Shown piece by piece: positions 43,290 to 51,755 of a stretch of 64,000 nt of DNA. The position numbers were made by a program, and so were the translations under genes. Numbering within the stretch: position 1 is the stretch's first letter; every line of letters starts with the position of its first letter. The notes beneath the pieces were generated by a model. It saw nothing but the letters and a program-made list of their open reading frames with translations, ran no database searches and was not told the origin of the DNA. Source of the stretch: CAVTWS01 sp963732655 (GTDB taxonomy: Bacteria; Actinomycetota; Acidimicrobiia; Acidimicrobiales; SHLQ01); contig CAVTAI010000017.1 in the NCBI GenBank assembly GCA_963732655.1, positions 62,001-126,000 on the forward strand, in the 5' to 3' direction.

Positions 43290-44218
43290 TGGCTCGGGGC
43301 GCGCTCGCCGGGTTGCTGGTGACGTTGTCGTTGGCTGTCACCAGCTTCGCCTACTCGGCGGCGGTCGCCCGCAAGCTCGTGCTCGAGCCCGACACCGTGT
43401 CCGATGCCGTCACCAACCTGCTCGACAACGACGCCGTCCGGGACGCGTTCGCCGAGGAGATCGTCGATGCGTTCGAGACCGACGTCCTCGTCATGCCCCA
43501 CGAGCAAGCGACCGAGGCGTTCGGATTCGACACGCGTGCCGCGGCCCGTACGGTCGCCGACACCACCGTGGCCTCGCCCGAGTTCCGCGAGGCGGTGCGG
43601 GCCAGCCTCGTCGAGTTGCACGCCCACATTTTCGAGGACCGCAACGGCCCCATCGAGATCGACGCCACTGCCGTCACCGCCGTGGCTCGCGCCGCCGCGG
43701 CCGAGCAGGAACCGGCACTCGCTCAGCTGTTCCCTGCCGAGGATCGGTTGCGGGTCACCATTCCCGTCGACAGCACGCCCCGGCTGTCCTGGGTCAGAGA
43801 TGCGGTCGACACCGGGGTGACCTGGGCGTTTCTCGCCGCCGTGGCCCTCGCGGCGGCGGCGTTCGTGGTCCACGGCAAGCGGCACCGCGTTCTGATGTCG
43901 CTCGGTATCGGTTTGATCACCATCGCCGCCGGCCACCTCTTCTTCGCCTGGGTGCTGCCGGAGCTCGTGGACGCCCGCTACACGGAGGCGGACGACATTC
44001 CCGTCGCCCGACCTCTGGCCTCGGCCATCGCCGATCACATCCAGCGTCCCGCCACCCTGCTGGCACTGATGGGGGTCGTGCTGGTCGTCGCCAGCATCGT
44101 CTGGCGCACCATGGCACCACGCCGAGGTTGGGATCGGGGCGAGCGGGACGAGTGGTACGACTCCGGCCGTCCCGAGACCTGGGCCCCACCGGCTGACCAG
44201 CGGGGCCGCCCCTACTGA
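43289..44218 (+). CDS. Membrane protein with large extracytoplasmic loop
   Basis: A 309-residue protein with an N-terminal membrane segment or uncleaved signal (ALAGLLVTLSLAVTSFAYSA). A helical, acidic outside domain of about 150 residues follows (DNDAVRDAFAEEIVDAFETD and similar), then three membrane spans (AFLAAVALAAAAFVVHG, VLMSLGIGLITIAAGHLFFA, LLALMGVVLVVASIVW) and a short cytosolic tail. The family is known widely in actinobacteria but has no assigned function. Start ATG at 43289, coupled to the amidohydrolase-like gene. Confidence 0.75.
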   Translation: MARGALAGLLVTLSLAVTSFAYSAAVARKLVLEPDTVSDAVTNLLDNDAVRDAFAEEIVDAFETDVLVMPHEQATEAFGFDTRAAARTVADTTVASPEFREAVRASLVELHAHIFEDRNGPIEIDATAVTAVARAAAAEQEPALAQLFPAEDRLRVTIPVDSTPRLSWVRDAVDTGVTWAFLAAVALAAAAFVVHGKRHRVLMSLGIGLITIAAGHLFFAWVLPELVDARYTEADDIPVARPLASAIADHIQRPATLLALMGVVLVVASIVWRTMAPRRGWDRGERDEWYDSGRPETWAPPADQRGRPY

Positions 44219-44241
44219 GCCGGGATCACGGTGTGAGGTCG

Positions 44242-44646
44242 TCAGACGCCGGCGACCACGAGGCCGAGCGACCTCGCCGCCTGGGCTTGTCGCAGGTCGA
44301 AGGTCAGGAACGTGAGTGAGGGGATGCGCAGGCGCTGTGCCGACGCCAGGTGAACCGCGTCGAGGGAGCGGACCCCGACAACCTCGGCGATGTCGGCTGC
44401 CGCCACGGCGAGCGCCTCGTCGCAGCTCACGAGAGCGAACGAATCGACATCAGCGGAGAACTGCATCTGCTGGGAGATGAGGTCACTCCCATCCAGCAGG
44501 CGGGCCAGGTTTCGCCGGACCTCGACGATCGTGACACACGAGGTCACGAGAACCGGGTCCGCAGCGAGGAACTGGGCCGCATGGTCGGAGTCGGGCTCCT
44601 CGATGTACCGCTTCATCAGGGCACTGGAGTCGACGTAGGTGGTCAT
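44242..44646 (-). CDS. vapC: PIN-domain toxin VapC
   Basis: A 134-residue PIN ribonuclease with the acidic site complete: Asp6 in TYVDSSALMKRY, Glu in CVTIVEVRRNL, Asp in VRSLDAVHLASAQ and Asp in LTFLTFDLRQAQAA. Expected to cleave RNA, often tRNA, when freed from its antitoxin. It overlaps the antitoxin gene by four bases. Unlike the pair at 34.4 kb, this one is intact. Confidence 0.92.
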   Translation of the reverse strand: MTTYVDSSALMKRYIEEPDSDHAAQFLAADPVLVTSCVTIVEVRRNLARLLDGSDLISQQMQFSADVDSFALVSCDEALAVAAADIAEVVGVRSLDAVHLASAQRLRIPSLTFLTFDLRQAQAARSLGLVVAGV

Positions 44647-44900
44647 CCGTAGCGGTCCTCGGCCAAGGCGTCACGGATCGTCGACGAGGACCGCACCCGA
44701 CGCGCCGGCTCCAAACCTCGTCGAGTCGCCGGCCGGACCCAACCCTCGTCGATGCCCCTCTCCAACCCGGCTTCGTCGGTGATCGGCGACAGGACGGCCT
44801 TTGGCACGCCCCGATCGGTCACCCGCACCGTTTCCCCGCGCGACACCCGCTCCAGGACAGCGCTCAGGTTCTGCTTGAGCTCGCGAACTCCGATATCCAT
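44643..44900 (-). CDS. vapB: Phd/YefM-type antitoxin VapB
   Basis: An 85-residue antitoxin. The N-terminal DNA-binding fold is MDIGVRELKQNLSAVLERVS, then GETVRVTDRGVPKAVLSPI, the Phd/YefM pattern. The C-terminal half binds and masks the toxin. The ATG at 44898-44900 lies inside an inverted repeat and no Shine-Dalgarno site is evident, so translation may begin on a leaderless message; this is an inference. Confidence 0.9.
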   Translation of the reverse strand: MDIGVRELKQNLSAVLERVSRGETVRVTDRGVPKAVLSPITDEAGLERGIDEGWVRPATRRGLEPARRVRSSSTIRDALAEDRYG

Positions 44901-44934
44901 GTGTCCACACTACATGACGATGTGGACACATGGA
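44896..44934. promoter_or_regulatory. VapBC operator over the antitoxin start codon
   Basis: TCCATGTGTCCACA at 44896-44909 and TGTGGACACATGGA at 44921-44934 form a perfect 14-base inverted repeat with an 11-base centre. The left arm contains the vapB start codon. Position and perfect symmetry fit autorepression by the toxin-antitoxin complex. Confidence 0.7.
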
Positions 44935-44939
44935 CCCGG

Positions 44940-45587
44940 TCAGGTTCCCGGGCGCCAGCCAGCGGGATCGAGGCCGAGCTCATCGATGCGGGCCAGCACC
45001 GGGATCGGCGGCCGGGGGGCGCCGCCACGCCGGAGGAACGCCACGTGTTCACCCTCTTCGTCCCATACGTGACACGTATTGAGATTGCCGGCGATCGCCG
45101 CTTCGCGCTGATCCATCGCCATCCCGGCCGAAGCGTTCGCCGGTTCCCCGTACGATTTCATCCGGCGCGCCCACATGCCCTGGACGACGGCGGGGGCCAT
45201 GGCTTGGAGCAGCGCGGTGGTGTGCGTGCACCCTCGCGGCCCGCCGAAGAGCTCGCGAACTCGGTGCGTGAAACCCCGCGCCACGCTGAGCCCGACCAGG
45301 TTGCCGTAGTGCTCGGTGATCGTGGGGCAACTCGGGTTGGGGTGCGTCTCGAAGTCGACTCTGACATCGGTGATCACGAGTCCCGCCATGTCGACCCTCA
45401 GCTCGACCACCATGTGGTGCACGGTCATCGGGTCGGGATCGATGCCGATGTAGAGCCCGGGCGGCGCCACGTCGCGCAACGCGCCCCGGACCAGGAACTC
45501 GGTCTCCGAGGCCAGGTACACCCGGGTCTCGTACTCACGGCTGTGCACGACCTCGAGGTCGCCATCGGGGGGAAGCAGGGGGCGCAT
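44940..45587 (-). CDS. DUF2889 family protein
   Basis: About 215 residues matching the DUF2889 pattern as I know it: MRPLLPPDGDLEVVHSREYE at the start, VELRVDMAGLVITDVRVDFE (two strands), PYPSCPT-like HPNPSCPTI, FTHRVRELFGGPRGCTHTTA with the conserved Cys-x-His, and AIAGNLNTCHVWDEEG with another Cys-x-His. The Cys and His residues could bind a metal. Function unknown. ATG at 45587; the frame is open to 45623 but those residues look non-coding. Not obviously linked to the VapBC pair. Confidence 0.8.
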   Translation of the reverse strand: MRPLLPPDGDLEVVHSREYETRVYLASETEFLVRGALRDVAPPGLYIGIDPDPMTVHHMVVELRVDMAGLVITDVRVDFETHPNPSCPTITEHYGNLVGLSVARGFTHRVRELFGGPRGCTHTTALLQAMAPAVVQGMWARRMKSYGEPANASAGMAMDQREAAIAGNLNTCHVWDEEGEHVAFLRRGGAPRPPIPVLARIDELGLDPAGWRPGT

Positions 45588-45647
45588 GTCCCCCGTGGTA
45601 GCCCACCGACCCGAACACGGCAAACGCCGCCCGCCGACCGACGACGG

Positions 45648-46422
45648 CTACGGGTGTTCGGGTTGCTCGGCCCACCAGGCGTCGAGACGGTCGCGGAGGA
45701 CGTCGTCGGGCACGTCGCCTTCGGACCGTTTGATCCCCAGCAGCATGGCCAGGGCTCGCCCGACGATGGGGCCCGGGGGTACGCCCAGGTGCTCCATCAC
45801 CGCGGCGCCGTCGATGCCCGGCCGCTCGGCGGCCCGGCGGTCGGCCTCGGCCAGCTCCTTGATTCGGCGCTCGAGGTCGTCGACGAGTCGTTGGATCTCG
45901 GCCGCCTTCACCTTGTTCCTGGTGGTGCAGTCGCACCGCACGAGGTGATTGAGGTCGCCGAGGAGATGCCCGGCATCGCGGGCGTACCGGCGGACCGCCG
46001 AATCGCTCCAGCCGTCGGCGTAGCCCTTGAACCGACCCGACAGCCGCACCAGGTTCGCCACGTCGGCGACCATGTCGTCGGGGTACCCGAGCTCGCGCAT
46101 GCGCTTGCCGCGTCATCTTGGCGCCGACGGCTTCGTGGTGGCGGAAGGTGACCGAGCCGTCCTCGTAGGAGCGTGTGCGCGGTTTGGCGATGTCGTGGAA
46201 CAAGGCGGCCAGGCGGACCCGGATGGAGGGTTCCGTGTGGCTGACCACGGCGATCGTATGGGTGAGGACGTCCTTGTGCCGATGGATGGGGTCCTGCTCC
46301 ATCCGGAGCGCGCCGAGCTCCGGCACGAGGTCGTCCATTCGCCCGGAGTCGATCGCGGCCCAGAGTCCGGGTACCGGATCGTCCTCGACGAGGATGGTGG
46401 TGAGGTCGGCTGCTGCTCCCAC
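45648..46422 (-). CDS. HD-domain protein equal to the C-terminal half of a CCA-adding enzyme (one frame break)
   Basis: About 257 residues. HRHKDVLTHTIAVVSHTEPS and RVRLAALFHDIAKPRTRSYE give the HD metal site (H...HD), then FRHHEAVGAKM. After a break near 46112 come RELGYPDDMVADVANLVRLS, SDSAVRRYARDAGHLLGDLN and LVRCDCTTRNKVKAAEIQRL. These match the helical HD half of actinobacterial tRNA nucleotidyltransferases, but the N-terminal nucleotidyltransferase domain (G-G-x-V-R-D, D-x-D) is absent: the ORF begins MGAAADLTTILVEDDPVPGL. A stand-alone phosphohydrolase is likely. The full enzyme may lie elsewhere. Confidence 0.8.
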
Positions 46423-46489
46423 GGGAGTCCAAGTCTAGGGTGACCCTCCGCCACCCCATCGGGCGCCCGCTCGGCACAAGGAGTTCGCC

Positions 46490-47278
46490 ATGATCCTCGA
46501 CCTGTTCCGACTCGACGGCAAGGTCGCGATCGTCACCGGTGCCGGCCGAGGTATCGGTGCCGCGATCGCCACCGCGTTCGCCGAAGTCGGCGCCGATGTG
46601 GTCATCGGTGCCCGGAGCCTCGAGCAGCTCGACGAGGTGGCGGCGACCATCCGGAGCCTCGGACGCAAGGCCGTCGTCGTGCCCGGGGATCTGTCCACCC
46701 GGGAGGGACTCGCCGCCCTCGTCGATGCCGCCACCTCCGAGCTGGGTGGGATCGACATCATCGTCAACAACGTGGGTGGGTCGATGCCCCAGGCCTTCCT
46801 CGACACGTCGCACCGGGCTTTCGACGAGGCTCTGCGCTGGAACGTGACCACAGCGTTCGACCTGAGTCATCTGGCTGTGCCCCACATGCTCGAGCGGGGC
46901 GGCGGCTGCATCATCAACATCGCCTCCGCGGCCGGACGCCAGTTCTCCCGGGGGTTCAGTGCGTACGGCACCGCCAAGGCGGCCATGATCGCCCTCACCG
47001 GCAACCTGGCCGCCGATCTCAGCCCCAAGATCCGGGTCAACGCCATCGCCCCCGGCGCCATCGCGACATCGGCGCTGGACATGGTGCTCCAGTCACCGGA
47101 GATCCACGACCTCATGGTGGCCGGCACCCCGATGCGCCGGCTCGGGCGCCCCGACGACATCGCCGCCGCCGCCGTGTACCTCGCCTCGGATGCGGCGAGC
47201 TACGTCACCGGCCAGGTGGTCCCCGTCGACGGCGGCATCCGCGGTTCGAACCTCAAGATGGGCATCGCCGACCTCTGA
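46490..47278 (+). CDS. Short-chain dehydrogenase/reductase
   Basis: A 262-residue classical SDR. The cofactor motif is TGAGRGIGAAIA (residues about 16-27), and the NAG-type motif reads NNVGG. The catalytic triad includes Ser in NIASAAGRQFS and Tyr/Lys in SAYGTAKAAMIALTG. VRVNAIAPGAIATSAL and YVTGQVVPVDGGIRGSN complete the pattern of glucose-1-dehydrogenase or 3-ketoacyl reductase-like members. Arg after the first Gly block suggests NADP is possible. Substrate unknown. ATG at 46490 follows AAGGAG. Confidence 0.93.
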   Translation: MILDLFRLDGKVAIVTGAGRGIGAAIATAFAEVGADVVIGARSLEQLDEVAATIRSLGRKAVVVPGDLSTREGLAALVDAATSELGGIDIIVNNVGGSMPQAFLDTSHRAFDEALRWNVTTAFDLSHLAVPHMLERGGGCIINIASAAGRQFSRGFSAYGTAKAAMIALTGNLAADLSPKIRVNAIAPGAIATSALDMVLQSPEIHDLMVAGTPMRRLGRPDDIAAAAVYLASDAASYVTGQVVPVDGGIRGSNLKMGIADL

Positions 47279-47336
47279 TCGACCCGGCTGCGGGCCATCC
47301 CCGGCAACACGGTCCGCCGCGTGAAAGCATGGTGAC

Positions 47337-48107
47337 ATGACGACCGCGGCGATCTTGAGTCAAAAGGGTGGGGTCGGCAAGACCTCCGTAGCCCTCGGGC
47401 TGGCATCAGCGGGACTGGCATCGGGACATCGGATCCTGGTGGTCGATCTCGACCCGCAAGCCAGCGCCACCTGGGCCATGGGCGCTGACCCCGCGCAAGC
47501 GACCCATGCGCTGGCCGACGTGCTGGAAGGAACGCGCAGCGCCGCCTCCGCGGTCGTGCCCGCGACCTGGGGTGAAGGGATCGACATCCTGCCCGCGGCC
47601 ACCGACCTGGCCACGTGGGACCCGGACGGAACGGCGAAAAAGCGAGCCGGCAAACTTCGCAAGGCGATCAAGGGCGTCGCCTCGAACTACGACCTCGTAT
47701 TGCTCGACTGCCCGCCCGGTATCGGTGCCCTCACCGTGACGGCGCTGGCGGCGGCCGACCTCGCCGTGCTGGTGGTCGAGCCGGCGGCGCTGTCGCTCAA
47801 CACGCTCGGCACGATGGCCGACCTTGTCGACGACGTGTGGCAGAACCACAACCCCGATCTCGACCTGGCCGGCGTGATCGTGAACCGGATGCCGTCGGTG
47901 GGCCGAGAGGCCGAGCGCCAGTACGAGCAGCTGGGCAAGATCGTCGGCAAGAAGGCGGTCTGGAAGCCATCGGTGCCGCAGCGAGCGATCGTAAACCAGG
48001 CCCTCGGCGAGCGTCACCCAATCCACGCGTACGGCGCCCGAGCCGAGGCCGTGATCTCGGCGTACGACAAGTTGTACGTGAAGCTGCGCAAAGCCGCCGC
48101 GGGCTGA
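47337..48107 (+). CDS. ParA-family ATPase, orphan
   Basis: A 256-residue ParA/Soj-like ATPase. The deviant Walker A is QKGGVGKTS (residues 9-17), the Walker A' is LVVDLDPQASATWAMG and the Walker B-like strand is YDLVLLDCPPGIGALT. No parB gene or parS-like repeat is seen nearby, so it may position a protein complex instead of a chromosome or plasmid. The last codons and the stop lie inside a 36-base tandem repeat. Confidence 0.9.
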   Translation: MTTAAILSQKGGVGKTSVALGLASAGLASGHRILVVDLDPQASATWAMGADPAQATHALADVLEGTRSAASAVVPATWGEGIDILPAATDLATWDPDGTAKKRAGKLRKAIKGVASNYDLVLLDCPPGIGALTVTALAAADLAVLVVEPAALSLNTLGTMADLVDDVWQNHNPDLDLAGVIVNRMPSVGREAERQYEQLGKIVGKKAVWKPSVPQRAIVNQALGERHPIHAYGARAEAVISAYDKLYVKLRKAAAG

Positions 48108-48175
48108 CCGAGCGGCCCAACAACTCCAGCCGCCGCGGGCTGACCGAGCGGCCCAACAACTCCAGCCGCCGCGGG
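48104..48175 (+). repeat. 36-base tandem repeat, two perfect units, across the parA stop
   Basis: The unit beginning CTGACCGAGCGGCCCAAC and ending CGCCGCGGG occurs twice without change (48104-48139 and 48140-48175). A decayed third unit starts at 48176 (CGAAGCAAGCGGCC). The first unit contains the parA stop codon. Confidence 0.95.
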
Positions 48176-48640
48176 CGAAGCAAGCGGCCGGTATTCCGGC
48201 GGGCGGCGATCGTCGTGGTCGGATCGGCGTCGATAGCGGCGTGCGCCGGCCCGGCGCCCTCGTGCCAGCAGGTGTTCCCCTCTCCGCTTCCCATCGCCCA
48301 CATCGAGGCGCCCCACTTCAGCGGGCGCCGATTCGAGATCTGCATCGTCGCCACCACCGACGTGACCATCGGTGGCGGGCAAGAATGCCATGACGGTTCG
48401 CTGACCTCGGCGGGGGTTGCCGAGATCGCTTTCGCCACGGTTCGGGTCTACGGCTCCACGCTCCGCCTCCACGTCGCCACCGGAGCCGGCGATGGCGCGG
48501 AGTACGAATCCTCGACCACGATCGCCGCCGCCGAGTCCTGCGGAGGGGAGCGTTTGGATGTGACGGTCGGCCCCCGCGGCGACCTGCGCGTGGACCTGTC
48601 CGGTGGTCTCGTCACCGCCCCCTACGGCGGGGACATCTAA
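48104..48640 (+). CDS. Putative lipoprotein, start unresolved
   Basis: Open frame with a likely lipoprotein signal, KRPVFRRAAIVVVGSASIAA then Cys, followed by about 140 residues of strand-rich exported sequence (FEICIVATTDVTIGGGQECH, STLRLHVATGAGDGAEYESS, DVTVGPRGDLRVDLSGG) with four Cys that could form two disulfides. No ATG precedes the signal. The frame passes through the tandem repeat, where each unit encodes LTERPNNSSRRG, so translation may start at a CTG in a repeat unit or in the 3' end of parA. A GTG at 48214 would leave no basic start. Confidence 0.45.
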   Translation: MTERPNNSSRRGLTERPNNSSRRGRSKRPVFRRAAIVVVGSASIAACAGPAPSCQQVFPSPLPIAHIEAPHFSGRRFEICIVATTDVTIGGGQECHDGSLTSAGVAEIAFATVRVYGSTLRLHVATGAGDGAEYESSTTIAAAESCGGERLDVTVGPRGDLRVDLSGGLVTAPYGGDI

Positions 48641-48649
48641 ACTCATCAT

Positions 48650-49096
48650 GTGACGGCAGTCGCGAAGGCAAGCGTCGCCACGTCACGGCGGGGCGGACGT
48701 GGTGTTCTCGTCGCCGATCTGGTGGTGGTCGTGTCCGGCGTCGGGCTGACGCTCGTTCGCTACTACGGCGGCGCAGATGGTGATCCCGAAGGTTGGCTGG
48801 CGGCGATCGGATTCGGTGCACGGTTCGTGGGGATCGGATTGATCGGACTGGCAGCACCGGCCTCTCACGTGCCGGCCATCACCGTCGTCGCCGGCTTCGC
48901 CCTCGTTCCGATGAGCATGGTGTCGTCCGTCTTGCTCCCCCTCCTGGTCCCGGCATTCGTGCTGATTCGACGCGGCGTGTCCGGAGCACGCCGACTTCAC
49001 CAGCGTCGTCCAGCAACATCGTCACCGATACGGAGGCCATCACGAGCCTGGCGCTCGTGGGGGCATCGATCACCGGTGCGGCCGCCCTTCGCCTGA
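48650..49096 (+). CDS. Small membrane protein
   Basis: About 148 residues from a GTG at 48650. Three hydrophobic spans are visible (VADLVVVVSGVGLTLV, RFVGIGLIGLAAPASHVPAI, FALVPMSMVSSVLLPLLVPA). The last 35 residues are Arg/Pro/Ser rich and look out of frame, so the true C-terminus may differ. No family recognised. Convergent with the DUF2079 gene. Confidence 0.45.
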   Translation: MTAVAKASVATSRRGGRGVLVADLVVVVSGVGLTLVRYYGGADGDPEGWLAAIGFGARFVGIGLIGLAAPASHVPAITVVAGFALVPMSMVSSVLLPLLVPAFVLIRRGVSGARRLHQRRPATSSPIRRPSRAWRSWGHRSPVRPPFA

Positions 49097-49117
49097 TCCG
49101 ACCAGGCGACCGGGTGC

Positions 49118-50589
49118 TCAGCTCGAAGGGTTGACGCGTTCGGCGACCACGACGCCGTCGAGCTCGGACCGCAGGTTCCACTCGCCGCTGGCCAGGATCT
49201 CGTCGAGCAAGCCCTGGTGTTCAGCGCTTGTGACCGCCCGATCGACCACCAGCCAGTCGACCGTGCTCGGGGAAGGGAGGTCTTCGCCGGCCACGCCCCA
49301 GTTGTGCGGCTGCCAGGGCGACGGGAACGTATAGGCCTCGGAACGATGCGTGAGATGCGGTGCGATGTTGTACGACGATGCGGTCGCCGCACCCTCCGGA
49401 ACCATGTCGACGGCATCGTCACGGGTCGCGTTCACGGGATCGGGGTGGAGGGGCCAGAAGCCGGACTCGTAGTCGAGGCTGAACCGACTGACGCCCCACG
49501 CCGACGAGCTGGCCAGGCAACAGGCGAACATCCAGCCGACGGCGGCCCGACGCAACCCGGGACGAGGGAGCCAGGCCACCGCCCGAACCGACCCGATCGC
49601 CATGGCGGCGATGGGCATCGCCGCGTAGTGGACGCGCGCCGGCCACGAGTTCGGGACGAGCGACAGCAGATTGGCCATCACCTGCGGCAACCCGATCAGG
49701 AGCGCAGCGGGGGCCAAGAGGGGTACGAACCCGAACGGGAGCAGGAGGTCGCGTACGTATCCAGCGCGTCGGCATCGCCGAGCTGTCGCGTGTACACGGT
49801 GGGGTTGGTGACGGCGGTGTCGGCCATGCCGGTCGGCCCGTCACCGAGGTAGCCGTAGAACTCCTCGTAGAAGACGCCGGCCTCGGTGAAGTGGGGCATC
49901 ACCGCCTTGGTGCACACGAAGAACCAGGCGATCGACCCAGCGGCGAGGAAGGCGCTGCGACGACGATCGCCCCGGAACAACTCGAGCACGCCGATCATGG
50001 CCACCGCCAGGGCGATGTCCTCCTTCAACCCGATCGCGAAGACGAACCACGCCACCGCTCGGCCCCATCGCCGGCCCTGCAGCGCGTCGTAACCGAACAG
50101 CAGTGGACCGACGGCGAACGTCTCCGGATGGAAGGTCTCCCAGAGCTGCCACTGAAGCGAGAAGTGACCGAGGTAGACGACGGCCAAGGTGGTAGCGAGC
50201 CATTCATCGTCGAGCAGGCGCCGGCCGAGCCGGTACACCGGAAGGGCACCTGACACGACCGACAACACCATCGCCGCATTGAGGAAGCTGGGGCCAGCGC
50301 CGAGCCAGTAGAAGGGCACGAACACGGCCAGTGACGGCGACACGTGAAAGGCCAGGTTGTGGAGGCCCCGGACCGTGTTGAAACCCTCGCCGTGGGCCCA
50401 CAACCACACGTACTGATCCCAGATGCCAAGGTCGTAATCGAAGGTGCCGAAACGGGTGTGGCGAACCACGAGGTGGTGGACGAAGAAGGTGACGTAGATG
50501 GAGATCGCCGCGCCCAACACGACCGTGGAACGACCCCACCAGGCGAGGTAATCGGCGGACTCGGTTCTGGTGTCAGTCGTCGGCGCCAC
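49118..50589 (-). CDS. DUF2079 polytopic membrane protein (one frame break)
   Basis: About 490 residues. It matches the DUF2079 pattern: FGTFDYDLGIWDQYVWLWAH near the N-terminus, LHNLAFHVSPSLAVFVPFYW, LWETFHPETFAVGPLLFGYD and FVFAIGLKEDIALAVAMIG, all typical of this GT-C-like family with Asp and Glu in the first loop. A break near 49745 joins QLGDADALDTY to LLIGLPQVMANLLSLVPNSW. It ends in an outside domain (STVDWLVVDRAVTSAEHQGL). About ten membrane spans are expected. Possibly a polyprenyl-sugar-dependent glycosyltransferase. Start GTG at 50589, or ATG at 50613, overlapping DUF3039. Confidence 0.82.
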
Positions 50590-50854
50590 CGGGCCCGCCC
50601 GACCGCAAACCATCGAGTGCCGCCTTGATCTCCTTGCACTCGGGGCAGATCGGGTAACGCTCCGGGTCCCGGCTGGGGACCCAGATCTTGCCGCACAAGG
50701 CCGTGACCGGGGTACCCATGACGAGCGCTTCGGTCAGCTTGCCCTTGGGGACGTAGTGGGCGTATCGATCGTGGTCGCCGGGCTCCGACGGCGACACCAC
50801 CGGATCGGTGATGGTGTCGGTGCGTTCGGTCGTGGTGATCAGTGGTTGGGCCAC
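50573..50854 (-). CDS. DUF3039 protein with Cys pairs
   Basis: A 93-residue small protein common in actinobacteria: GDHDRYAHYVPKGKLTEALV, MGTPVTALCGKIWVPSRDPE, YPICPECKEIKAAL. One lone Cys and a CxxC could bind zinc. Function unknown. Its 3' end overlaps the DUF2079 start by 17 bases. In many actinobacteria such genes lie close to helicase and DNA-metabolism genes; here nei is 0.9 kb away. Confidence 0.88.
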   Translation of the reverse strand: MAQPLITTTERTDTITDPVVSPSEPGDHDRYAHYVPKGKLTEALVMGTPVTALCGKIWVPSRDPERYPICPECKEIKAALDGLRSGGPGGADD

Positions 50855-50938
50855 GGAAGGATCCTACCCGACGGGCCAGTTCCTACCCGATAAGACTGCC
50901 GCCGCGATTCTGACCGGTCGGCGCCTTACGGTGCCCCG

Positions 50939-51755
50939 ATGCCGTTGACCTTTCTCGCCCACCAGGGTCCCTTCCTCCCGCTGGTTCGGAAGGCGCACCG
51001 GCACGTCGACGGGTTGACGTTCGTTATCGGGTCGATGGCCCCCGATCTCGCCTACGTGTTCAACGGCAGCCGGTTCCAGTTCTGGGCTCACACGTTGGCC
51101 ACGGCGGTGACGTTCTGCGTCCCGATCACGCTCGTCGTGTCGTGGCTGATCGTCCGGCTCCTGGCTCGCGTCGTCCCCGACCACCTGCCTCGACTCGGCG
51201 AGTTCCACGTCGACGAGTACCGGGGCCTGGCGGTCCACCGTTTCCAGGCCAGACCAGCACTCATCGGCCGCGTTCCTGGGTGCCCTCTCCCACATCGGCC
51301 TCGACTCGTTCACCCACGAGTGGGGATGGTTCGCCGGCAACGTGTCGTGGTACGGCGACACCGTCGTGGACGGCGAGTTCCTCGGTCAGGGATGGACGGT
51401 GTTCCGGGTGGTCCAGTATATCGGCCACGTCGGTGGAACGGCGCTGTGCCTGATGCTGCTGTGGCGGTATGGCCGGCAACGATGGATGGCCTCATCGGCC
51501 GCCCATGTCCCGGTCTTCCCCGCGACGCTCCGATCGCACGTCGCGGTGTGGTCTCCGACCATCGCTGGCGCGGCCGTTGCGGTCGCCTGGGCGTCGTCGT
51601 CGAACGCGGGCGTGGCCGCGGACATCCTCCGCCTCGCCGGGCTCATGTTCGTCGGGCTCGGCCTGGGATCGGCCACGGCCCTCGCGCTCCGCCCGGGCTT
51701 CGACGAGAACCTGGATCAGGGCCGCTGCGCGGGTTGGCAGGTGGGGCACCAATAG
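50939..51755 (+). CDS. DUF4184 membrane protein (one frame break)
   Basis: About 271 residues once a break near 51255 is repaired. The start MPLTFLAHQGPFLPLVRK and DGLTFVIGSMAPDLAYVFNG are typical of DUF4184, with the P-D of the metal-dependent hydrolase-like superfamily. After the break come LDSFTHEWGWF (the His region), YIGHVGGTALCLMLLWRYG and two further spans. Five to six membrane segments in total. The 3' end overlaps the convergent nei gene by 40 bases. Function unknown. Confidence 0.8.

Noticed and set aside
47337..48107. ParA as part of a chromosome partition locus marking the origin
   Set aside because: No parB, parS-like sites, gid or dnaA genes nearby; it is an orphan ParA.
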